From: Apus apus
Taxonomy: Eukaryota; Chordata; Aves; Apodiformes; Apodidae
Direction of reading: 5' to 3'
Length of the DNA: 64,000 nucleotides
NCBI RefSeq assembly: GCF_020740795.1
Contig: NC_067289.1
Span: 22,030,608-22,094,607, forward strand
In this document: positions 22,903 to 32,946 of the stretch, piece after piece
How the letters are laid out: every line of letters starts with the position of its first letter
How positions within the stretch are numbered: position 1 is the first letter of the stretch
Position numbers and translations under genes: made by a program
Notes under the pieces: model-generated
Told to the model about the DNA's origin: nothing
Databases searched by the model: none
What the model saw: only the letters and a program-made list of their open reading frames with translations

Positions 22903-25900
22903 CTTAAAGAGAAAAGCACAATTGCAACAATTGCTTCTTGAGATAAGGTTAAGTCATTAAACATCAAGACTGATTGTGGTGTAGCAATGCCAGGGATAAC
23001 CAGGAGATCCCAGCTGTCTCAACAGGTTATCAGTGGTTAGCAAAAATGGAAAAATCTCTTCCATTTTCCCTCTCTCATGTTTTTCTAGGACTAGGTTCTT
23101 GTGGAAGGAGCTTGGGAATACTCAGCCTGGGGAACAGCCCAGTGTGCTGGCTCTGACAGGAGGCTCCTCTCACTCTTAAGGTGCTGTAGCACACATGGGA
23201 CAGAGGGGAAGCAAACTGCCAGTCAGGAGCAGGAAAGGTGTTTTAATGAGGGTGAAAGTGAGCAAAGAAAAAGAACCAGGCAGCAGCAGAAACAACAGCA
23301 GAAAGTTGATATTACTTGGTGAAATTCAGAACAGAAAACTTTAAACATAAGGACAGCCTGTCCATGAAACATGTAAGAATACATTCCCAGAAAGGCTGCA
23401 GAAACCTTTTCTTGGTATGCTTTGAAAGCCAGGCTGGAGGAAAATCAAGTATGTAGCAGAGCAGTTCTTACAAGCTGGGAAAGGAATAGAGGAGTGAAGC
23501 TGAGTTATGTCATCAAACACATCTTTTCCATTTCCACCCCCAGTCTACTTTCCAGAGTTGGATCCTGACTCCACTTGGTCTCTCAGACTGTCAGTCCTGA
23601 CCTTCCCTTAGTTTCTCCCTGTGTGCTGTCATAACATGCAGAGAAACAAAGGCAAACAATGCTGGAGTACTTTTTTTTTCTCCTAAGTTACCTTATCAGT
23701 GAGGAAAAATGTGGGTTTGTTTGGAAATATTTCATCCTGTTAACTTCTGACTCTTTAATACCTCTGTGACTTGCCATTTTGGCATGCATTTTATGATCCT
23801 ACCTGGGAGCGGATTTTTAGTGCTGGTCCAAGCTTTAATCCCATTGTATCCAGGAGATGTTCCTCTGTTAGCAGTGGGAGGGTTTCTCCATCAATAGCAT
23901 GGTCTTTAAATATCTTATGAAATGATAAAACACATCATGGTATGCTAAAACAGACTTCACTGGTTATTTTTCTTTCTTAATCCTGAGGCATAGACAATAA
24001 AGGGAGGAAACAATAATTCTACTGTTTGATCTTTGCATTTATCTCCTAACTGCAGCCTGAAGTCTCGTGTTTGGGTGTGTGGATCTCACCACATTTGGTT
24101 GGTATCTCCTTGTTCTTGACAAGTGGGTACTTTGTAATGCTTCAATGTTACTTAGTTCCTGGGGTTTTTTAGGAAGTAAACAGCCTGCTACCAATGAAAG
24201 AACAGTGTTGATTAAGGTTTCACCAGGAATATACAAAGTTTCAAACTCTTTGCTTGCTTTACTAATGATGTTTCATTTTTCAAATGGAATGATGCCTGAA
24301 AGAGCTCAGGGGCAGTGTCTAGGTAATATCAACATTCAAGAATGCAAAATTGCTTTAGTCTGCATAAAAATTGTGCAGGGCATGTGGAGTGAAAAAAACT
24401 TTTTCTTACACTATGGTTTTGCTGCTGATCCTCTTGGTGTGTGTCATGAGCAATGACCCCAGATTGCAGCAGAAGTGCACATAACCTCCCAGAGCATGGA
24501 CTGGCTTTCCTTTTCAGAAGCAAGTTTCATGTATTTCATATGTTGAAGCACAACAAAAACTACAACTACCTTTGTGGCTTGGTGACAATCAGTTAACCTC
24601 TAACATTTACCTTGGTTCCATGACCTTTCAAATCTAGATGGTCTTAAAGACCTGAAAATGTGGTGAATGTTTATAATCACCTGAGCGTAATCTGAGCAGC
24701 CTGGGAGGCTGATGATGAAGCTGTATACATCATCAACTGTCCACTTGCGGATATCTTCAATAGAAGAAATGTCTTCTCCATTCAGGATCAGGCCATGTGC
24801 TCCTTGGAGGTAGAAACACAAATGTTATGGTTGTAGAACTTTGCTGGCAAGTGATAGGAAAAGGTTGTTAACATCAGATTTTTTACGCTTCTCCAGAACC
24901 TAATACCGTAACAGCAGCGTGTGGGCACAGACAGATGCAGGAGTCCTAGGTGCCAAAATCACTGGAGACTTGGTATTAGCTGATACTGGAGGGTTTTCTT
25001 TTGGTCCCTTCTTTTGTTTGCTGCTAGCACTGTACACAGCAGTCTCTAGACATACAAATCATACTGTGGTTATTTTCTGTAATGAGTACATTATTCATTG
25101 TTTTTCATTCTTTAGACTGTACTGTTATTTTAACTTGACAAGTATTTCAGTAGAACAGAACCAGGCCTTTGCTAGCCCCTAGCACCTAGAAGGACATAGA
25201 GAAAAGTTATGGGCAGAAGAGAGAGAGGCTAGCTCACAGTTTCATTCAGCAATTTTGTTTATCTTAATTTAAGTTCTTTTTACAGGCAGGAACTGAATAC
25301 TTAATGTAAAAATTAAAAATTGGTTTAGCGGTGGACTTGGCAGTGTTAGGTTTATGGTTGGTCTCAGTGATCTTGAAGGTCTTTTCCACCCTAAATGAAT
25401 CTATGATTCTATAATTATGTGTTTTGCAGTGATACAGAATGTCTTTGGCAGATGATCCTGGACAAACTCCCCAGCCTGTTCTCATTTCAGGTAATGGGAA
25501 GTTGTGCAGGGCTCATCTGCTGGCACTGGTGCATTTAAAAAAGCTGCAAAGCTTTAGAAACAATGATTCCTGCACAGTGTCTTGTGCTGTGTTCTTGGGG
25601 AGGTCAAGTCTCAGGGATAAGTTTGTTCTTAGGCGAGTGCAGCTTCTAAGATGATTCCTTGTCCTGTTTGACACACACAGGGCTTATGATCAGTATATTG
25701 TGTGCTTCCACATTTCCCCCAACCGACAGAAGGAGAGACCATAACACATTGAACAGAATTGCAGAGAACCTTCAAGTGCTGCTAATTTGACAGCTTAGGG
25801 GTGACAAGTATGTTGTCTTCAGGGATGGATATAAACACAGGATGATATCCTGCAGTGGTACAGTGCATGGCACAGAGCATTGAAACAAGAGGCTGCTTTT

Positions 25901-28900
25901 TGACTTTTGGCTTTGTCCTGCAAAGTAAAGCACTGCTACCTAAGATGCTGAAGCCTCCAGTATGCCAGCCAGCAGCACAGTTTGCAGGTAGGGAAAATCA
26001 CTCTTTACTTTTGCTGACTTTTACCAAGTTATTACTATTTGCAGGATATGAATTCTACATTTAGTTGCCATGACTCTTTCATACCAAACATTTGCTTAAA
26101 ACAGAGGGAAGAAATAAGAGAGAAAAAAAAAAAAAAAAAAAATCAACATGCCACTCTAATTGTAATCTGGAGACTTGACAAACCTGAAGGTAGTAATGGG
26201 TTGCTGGGTACTGGAAATCCATATGGTAAAGCTGAGAATGGGATTGCAGAAGGGTACATGTACTTGTCATCAAAAGCACAGGAGCTATTAGATTCCTTGT
26301 CATTCGTGTTGCTGCAGCTGTTGGTTTCAGCAGAAATTTCATGAGTAGTGCAGTTTTTTCTCAAGCCTTGTTCAAACTCTTTACAGTTTTTGACAACTGC
26401 AGATGGCTCTGTCTGGTTTTTGCTTTGTTCATGTTTGTTTGGTGTCTCCACCTCTGATTCTTTCTTCTCTTCTTTCTCATCATCTGCCACAGCTGAAGCA
26501 GGATCTGCAGCTTTGTCATCAGCTTGGTTCTTTGTGCCATTGGCACTGCACTCTGCAGTTTTGTGATTTCCAGCTCTTCTCCCTGGTCGACGTCCCTTCT
26601 CCCTTTGCAAAGTGCTGACTGGAGGGTACGGGCTGGTTGCCATGAGCATAGTGTTGCCATGAATTTCATCGAGGGTGGTACGATGAACATACAGGTCACC
26701 AGGAAGGTGGCCTTCAGGGAGTCTGTGCCTGCCACGGAAAGCAATGGGACTAGCTGGCATTCCATGGTAAAGGAAAGGTGCTTCGAGGCCCAGCAGCCCT
26801 TTCCGATGAGCTTTCTCCATTTCTTTTTGCTGAAAAATAGCACTCATCTCCATTTCCATTCTAAGAGAGACACAGAGCACAAGCAGTTAGGGCAGCTCAG
26901 TTCCTTCAGTAGCAGATTAAAACTCAGATAACTGAATAGGCGGGAGCATTGATTTTCTTTACTTTCCCCTATATTGATGTATGTGAGAGGTCACAAACTG
27001 CAAGAAAAGAAACTGTATCTTGCATGTGATGTCTCTGGATAATATTTCAGACAAAAAGGTGTTACTTGGATATTGGCAATCCAGGCATTATTACAGTGAT
27101 TGTACTCACTTGGGATTTGGAAAATTGTCTCCAGGGTCATAAGGGTCAAAGACTGAAGCAAATAAGTGATTTACATTACCAGTCAGAAACTGATACTGAA
27201 AACTGGAAAATGCAGTGATACTGTAAGTGATAGAAAACTAGAATGCTATTATCTATGGAACCTGTGCATACATTTGGAGTAAACTGGTGTGAGTCTCTGA
27301 AGTAACTCTCCATAGTGCCTGGCACCTGAGCATGGCTCTGAGGGTGTGTGCAAGGGTGAGATCCTGGTGGGAAGTGTTCAACTGATCTCCCTCCTGGTAA
27401 AGACAATGTTCCAGGAGCTGTGCCAGCTTTATGACCTGGCACAGTAGGTAGGAGGGCTCACCAGTGAGATATGGAGAATACAAGGAGTAGTATGTGTCTC
27501 CATTGTACCAATCTTTGCTAGCAGCAGCTTTCTCTGGAGCCGAGCTAGTGATCAGACAGAAAGCTATAGCTCCTAGTGCTTCAGCTGGAGCTGTGAGGTG
27601 GGAGAAGTGAGCCAGTCTACTGGACACAAACCAGAAATGGTTCAGCCTGCCTTCCTTACTTTGAGGAGCTTTTAAGTGGGACTTCCACATTCTTCTTTGG
27701 AAAAGGGTTTGTGAGGGCAGCCAAGTCTTTAAAGTACATCAGGATAGCTTTCTTAACACTGCAATGAGAACAGGTCAGAGAGAGTCTGACTTTTAGGAGG
27801 CTTCTCATTAATGTAACATTGCCAGGAAAACAGTTTGGGCAAAAGGTTTGTCTGTTGAGGTGATTGTTGTGTGGAGGAATTAGTTGATCACTGTAACATT
27901 CAGGGCTTTTTCTCTGCCCTCTTTTCATCTTTGCAACCATCTCTGAAGAATTAATTTTCTGCTTTCAGAGATCCAGTGGACGTGTTTTGTCTGTGTACCA
28001 TGTCCTTGAACATCTTGCCCAATTGTCATTCCTTGCACACAGCCCTTGAGAAGTGAAGAGCTACGTTCCTGACTGCTTCTCCAGATAAGATAGTCTGCTT
28101 CTCTGAGGACCAGCAGGCAGGGAATCACTGAACTTTGGTGGGAGGCAGAGTTCCTTGGAAAACAAGGGTCTGGGCCCAGGTGCTCAGCAGCACAGCTACA
28201 GAGAGTGCAGGAGATTTTTTTGCCAACATCTGGTCTCTATAAAGGGTGAAAAGAACCAGTGCAGCTCTCAAGGTCCTAAAGAAAGCAGTGTGAAGCTGGT
28301 GGAAATTGCCAGGATGGGAAAAGATTGGAGTAGGAAGCTACCTCATGGTTTTAGGCTGAGCTTTTTTATGTTGGGGTTTTTCTGGGTTTTGTGGGCTGAA
28401 GAAAGAACCTGAACAAGTAGGACTGAGGATGTGGCTGAGGGGATATGTGATGGGCCTGCTTGCTCCTAGCTGTTTTACTTGTTTTTCTAAGAGTTTTTCT
28501 ACATGGTAAGAGCTATATGAAATGCATTGTTGAGACAAATCTTGTGATTGGAGAATCTTATGACTGAAGAGCTCAAAACACTTCTGTCATAATTCCCTTG
28601 AGATGCTTACTTGGAGCTGATCTGTTCTTTGCTCTTTGTTTTACTGCATAGGGGGTACTGCCCTTCAGTACTGTGCCAAAGCCCAGTGTGGGAGTGGTTG
28701 AGGTTAGAGTTCCTCTGTGAAAATGGTGTGGCTGTGAGGGAGGGCACTGGTGGTTACTTAACCACCTACTGATTACACTGAAACTGGTACAAATAACTGA
28801 ACTCTCTGTAATCCCCCTGACATTTAGACTATTTGGTTAAACTAGGAAAGCTGTTCACCCTGGTAGGGTGGAGACGTAGCTAAGCATCCCAAGGACCCAG

Positions 28901-30664
28901 CTTGAGAAGCTGAAAATGTTGTGTATGAGAGCACACAGCTGTAAAGTTTAAATTTGTTTCTGACTTTTTGTAACTTCAGGGCATTTGGGTCCAGGTTGTA
29001 GCTTGTTTGTTTCTTTAACCAAGCTCAGGGGTTTGTTTCTTTTTCTTATATCATTTTAAGGCTAAAAGTAGACTAGGGGCAAGCAGAAAGTTCAGTAGCT
29101 TTAGACCGTAAGAGATAATCAAAGGCCCTTTGCTTTTCTGGGTGACTTGAAAAAGTATCTCAAACACTAGAAATTAAAACCCACAATAAATCTGTGATTT
29201 AATAATTTCCAGCTGCCTTTGCTGCCCTAATCTTGGCATGTGCCGCGGAGCAAAGCTTACTATCAATTACCTGGCAATATTTTGCTTTTGAACCAGTTCC
29301 TGTCTTCTGGCCACAGCTTCCATGGTCTCTGGTTGCAGAAAGCTGTATCCTTAACGGGAGAGGAAAAAAAATTCTCCTTGAAATTCACTTGTTTCCTCAA
29401 GCAAATGCACAAACATCAAAGCAAATCAGAGACACTTAAAACAGCTTTTTAAGACTTGAACTATATACTTCACATGGAAGCTTATAAGACTTCAAGTTAA
29501 ATCCTATTTGTCTTAATTGCTTTGGTGGGAATATGTAGCAGAAACATGAAATCTTCAGCCAGCCTGTTTTTCCAGAGAAAATAAACTGCTTATTGACACT
29601 GTCAGTAAACCTATGAAAAACTAGTAGGTGCAGTTTGCTTTCTCATTTACATGCTACCACTTTCCAGGATGCAGACAATGCTTCATTACCTGGGCCTGGG
29701 TAAACACGGTTGGACAATATGTTTGGCATGTTTGCATGCTGTGGGACTGTGGGTCCAAGGTGGGATGCTATGTGGATTTGTCTTGGGTCAGCAGATGCCA
29801 TCATTTCAGCTGAAGGTAATAGATCTCTGAGAGGAAAAAAAAAAATACATTCAGATGTGTAAAGGACATTGTTTAGTTGAGAATAATCTAAGATCTTTAC
29901 TCAAGTATAGCACGTGCACAGTTAGTCTTTAACTGCAGTGCTGTAAGGAAGAAATGGTGCAGAATACCTGTCTACCAGTCGAGGTTCAAACTGGGAAGGA
30001 ATTGCCTGCATTCTCTGCTGGCCTGCAGCCACCAGCTGAGGGTTTACTGCCATCATCTGATTCCTCATTAGCATCTCCTGTCGCTGCCGCAGCTCTGACA
30101 CAAAACACGCACAGTTCTGTTAGTCAATTAGAAAGTGATTCTGTCTGCAGTATAACTTCAGCAGTAACAGTAGTTTTTTCCTCAGGTGTCAGCATTTTAG
30201 TATTTTTAGAAAAATCCTATTATTAGCTGGAACCCACCTTTTTGTGAGACAGCAGCTCTAGAGAGAAGAGTGATGGGCCAGAACCTCGTCATGTCCAGCT
30301 ATGGTTTTTGTTGCTGAGCTTCTGTGTGACCTTGACTCTTCTTCCAGATGCTTATTAGCCTCTCTTGATCAAATTCTTAAAGCTAAGAATCCCCCATGTT
30401 AACTTTTAATTACCTTAAGATAATTGTTTCTCCAGTTACTCCTAAGACGAATTTGAAATACCTTTTAAAGACGTTAAACCTGTTGCTGGCAGTTTCTGGT
30501 GCTTTGTACAGATATTAGCAATGCTATAAACAAAAGCACAGTTGGGTTTCTTCCTGCTTACCTCCTGCTGCCATGCCGCTTGCTAATCGGTATAAGTGCT
30601 TTTCTTCTAGTGTTCCTTGTTCCCCCAGGATAGACATTTTTCTCATGTGATCTCGTGGAGTCAT
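22630..30664 (-). CDS. SAMD7: SAMD7, photoreceptor SAM-domain Polycomb-associated repressor (complete, 8 coding exons)
   Basis: SAMD7 is a nuclear protein of photoreceptors and pineal cells. It joins Polycomb PRC1-type complexes through its SAM domain (partners PHC2 and SAMD11) and silences non-rod genes. Eight exons join in frame to 542 residues: 30562-30664, 29968-30094, 29690-29826, 29271-29349, 26184-26860, 24681-24802, 23803-23913 and 22630-22902. Diagnostic segments include ARMEMEMSAIFQQKEMEKAH, DIRKWTVDDVYSF, SLPGCSDYAQ, IFKDHAIDGETLPLLTEEHL and MGLKLGPALKI. The SAM domain spans about residues 391-458; the middle (about 210-370) is low-complexity and charged. The start chosen is 1 nt after an acceptor (TTGCAG|C), so an upstream non-coding exon is implied. 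The mammalian protein, as I recall it, begins at the methionine aligned with residue 49, making the avian form N-terminally longer. Identity is certain. Confidence 0.95.
23803..23913 (-). CDS. SAMD7: SAMD7 coding exon 7 (SAM domain, second half)
   Basis: Acceptor TTCATAAG|ATATTT and donor TCCCAG|GTAGGA; 111 nt, phase 0. It encodes IFKDHAIDGETLPLLTEEHL then LDTMGLKLGPALKIRSQ. This is the oligomerisation-surface half of the SAM domain. Confidence 0.94.
24681..24802 (-). CDS. SAMD7: SAMD7 coding exon 6 (SAM domain, first half)
   Basis: Acceptor CTCCAAG|GAGCAC and donor GCTCAG|GTGATT; 122 nt, phase 1 to 0. It encodes IEDIRKWTVDDVYSFIISLP then GCSDYAQ, the N-terminal helices of the SAM domain. 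Confidence 0.94.
25325..25420 (+). mobile_element. CR1 LINE 3'-end fragment
   Basis: GGTTGGTCTCAGTGATCTTG, AAGGTCTTTTCCACCCTAAA and the terminal GAATCTATGATTCTATAAT match the 3' end of CR1, including its short ATTCTATGA-type tail. Strongly 5' truncated, as is usual for this family. Confidence 0.92.
26184..26860 (-). CDS. SAMD7: SAMD7 coding exon 5 (large, low-complexity)
   Basis: Acceptor CTCTTAG|AATGGA and donor TTCAG|GTTTGT; 677 nt, phase 2 to 1. It opens with MEMEMSAIFQQKEMEKAHRK and includes GLLGLEAPFLYHGMPASPIA. A Glu/Lys/Asn-rich disordered stretch follows, then a Pro-rich end (PYGFPVPSNPLLPSG). Confidence 0.93.
29271..29349 (-). CDS. SAMD7: SAMD7 coding exon 4
   Basis: Acceptor CGTTAAG|GATACA (weak pyrimidine tract) and donor GCCAG|GTAATT; 79 nt, phase 1 to 2. 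It encodes YSFLQPETMEAVARRQELVQ followed by KQNIA. Confidence 0.88.
29690..29826 (-). CDS. SAMD7: SAMD7 coding exon 3
   Basis: Acceptor CTCTCAG|AGATCT and donor CCCAG|GTAATG; 137 nt, phase 2 to 1. It contains DLLPSAEMMASADPRQIH and NMPNILSNRVYPGP, which align with mammalian SAMD7. Confidence 0.9.
29968..30094 (-). CDS. SAMD7: SAMD7 coding exon 2
   Basis: Acceptor GTGTCAG|AGCTGC and donor GACAG|GTATTC; 127 nt, phase 1 to 2. It encodes ELRQRQEMLMRNQMMAVNPQ, then LVAAGQQRMQAIPSQFEPRLVD. MAVNP aligns with the mammalian N-terminus as I recall it. Confidence 0.9.
30562..30664 (-). CDS. SAMD7: SAMD7 coding exon 1
   Basis: Starts 1 nt after the acceptor CCTTGCAG|C; donor GGAG|GTAAGC; 103 nt, phase 0 to 1. 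It encodes MTPRDHMRKMSILGEQG, then TLEEKHLYRLASGMAAG. Confidence 0.85.
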
Positions 30665-32923
30665 GCTGCAAGGAGACAGCCACAACGTTTCTTTTGTAAA
30701 GAGCTGAATCAGCAGGCCCAAGAGAATAAGACAGTAAGATAAGAAACAGAGCAGGTTATACAAGGTATTTCTCAGAGAAGTGGGTATTCCTTCTGCCCAT
30801 CACAGCTGCACCCTCCAGTGCTTGTAGACTGTGTTGGTTACCAGATAGAAACTTCCAGTTTTCAGAACAAATCAAATGTTGCCCTTATTTGTACTGAGTT
30901 GTTCAATGTCCTTGGGTCTTTCTATGCAAAAAAAGTCTGGATATTGGGAGATATCAGCTGCTCAAAAGGGTGTAATTAAGCCAAAGTCTTTTGCCTGAGG
31001 CCCCTGGTGTATCATGGTGACATTGCTCTTCCTCAGGAGGGCAAGTATCTTCGGTTTAATTTGGGAATTGTAATAGTTTGGAGCCTTGTAACCATAAACT
31101 AAGTGAAACAGATGGAAAGAAATGGTAGAAATAAGCTGTTCCAATTTTTGTTAGCCCCTTAAGAATACCAAATTAAGTAAAAAAGGTAAAAGAACATGCT
31201 TTGTAGTGATGAAAACAGTGATAAAAACAGTGAGACTCAGATTAATTGTCCATATATGTACAGGTAAATAAAGAGAGATGGAAGAGCAGAAATTTAAACT
31301 AAACACAAATACACTACAAAAGCATAGCTGAGTAGCTGTACTGTTACTGAGGTGGATTGCGTGAGCATTTCCAAGCCTGTCCTAAGAGGAAAGTGACCAG
31401 ATTATAAATGACCCTGATACCAGGGGAATGAATAACCACAGTATGGCCTGCTCAGGATTTTGGGGGAAGATCATTTGTGCGCATAGGTCATCAGGGAAGT
31501 AAGTCCTGTAACCCACAACCTGGATATTAAAAAGCTACCCTCTGTGGGGTGCTTTAAGTTGAGGCAGTAGGAGCAGGCTAGCTTTAAAGGCAGGAGGGGC
31601 ATCTTTACATTTATTTCAAACTAGATTTGCATAGCAAATGATTGACTTTTAGAATATTTTTTTAAAGTAAATTGAAGTTAAGGAGTTGAATTTTCTTCCC
31701 CATTAGCTCTGATGAAACAGATTTCTTCTCTTTTCTGAAAGATGGAAAGCTTAAGTGTTCTCATCCTGTAGACAGAAACTTCCAGATTCATGAGTTCATG
31801 TGGCATTTGATATAGATAACAGTGAGGGACACCTTAAAATGCAGGGAGAGAGGCACAGAGAATCTACCAAACCAAAGAGAGCTCAAGTGAATCATGGCTT
31901 TTTGAACCTTTCCATGAAAGCCAGCAAACAGGGATTACTGAGAAACAGAGGCTGGCTTTTCCCCTAAGGGCAGCAGGCTTCTCTCCTCAGGGTCTACTTT
32001 GGGAGCTGAATCCTATGGCAGGGAAACCATCACTGACAAATTCCCTGAGAGCAGCTACCTTACATTTCAGCTGGGTGTAGACAACTCCTAAATCCATTTT
32101 AATAATCACTCCACAAAGATGTGATCTCTGAAGGACAAACATCCCAGAGCTTTGGATGGTTTGACTTTTTATGGCTTACTTGGCAGTTTGCCTTTAGCAT
32201 GTTGTGATGATCCTATGCCATTAAAATGCCAGCCTCCTCTACCTTTTGGTTAGATCTTTCTCATGTGTTTTCACATTTATGCCAAACCTGCTTAATTTGC
32301 AGGCTGAAACTTCTTTTCATTTTTATACTAAGTTGCCCTGCTTCTAGTCTTACAAAGTCAGTGTCTGGGATTGACAGCTTTGGCATGATAAAATCCAACT
32401 GTGGGACCAGTTGTGCTTACATGACCACTGCAAGGGCAGCTGTGTTGTACAGATACCTGTGAGATCAAACACAGCTTGAGGTGTTAGTAGTGCTACAAGA
32501 CAGATCCAGTTGCCAAGTGGTTTGTTTACCTTTACACCAGCTGCCTAGGATACAGAAATTCCTAAGGAACAGTAAGCAGGAACAACCAAAATTCCCTTTT
32601 TCACAGCCAGTCCTTCTCCGAAGCAGGACCAAACTTTAAAAGCTGTTCATTATCCAAAATCTGATGGAAGCCAAAACCTCTATTTTGTTATCCAAGCCAT
32701 TTATAAATTAGAGGAATCATTGTAACTCCTTTTATTGCCTTTGACCTATTGAAGAGTTGCAAGCAATTTTAAGGGAAAGCTATCAATCTAATTCACATCC
32801 TTCGGGAATTTACCATTTCCTTAGTATGGTGAAGATACTTGGTATCAGCCACAGAATGAGTTTTCCAAAGGGTAGAAAAGTCAGTTATTTCAGCCATTTA
32901 GAGTGAGATTATAGTCTGTACTT

Positions 32924-32946
32924 GGACCACACCACTGGTGTGGTCC
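32924..32946. repeat. Perfect inverted repeat (10-bp arms, 3-nt loop)
   Basis: GGACCACACC-ACT-GGTGTGGTCC. A short perfect palindrome able to form a cruciform or stem-loop. No associated gene. Confidence 0.9.

Larger units (their letters stand above)
22903..29270 (-). other. SAMD7 introns between exons 4 and 8
   Basis: Four introns: 2,410, 1,381, 767 and 900 bp. The largest contains a splice-site-flanked 43-nt microexon candidate (27110-27152); the second carries a CR1 3' end (about 25325-25420) and an A19 run near 26122. No other element is recognised. Upstream introns (141-467 bp) are plain. Confidence 0.75.

Noticed and set aside
27253-27690. 145-codon minus-strand open frame in SAMD7 intron 4
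   Set aside because: No family resemblance, and it has no splice signals at its edges or phase agreement with SAMD7 exons.
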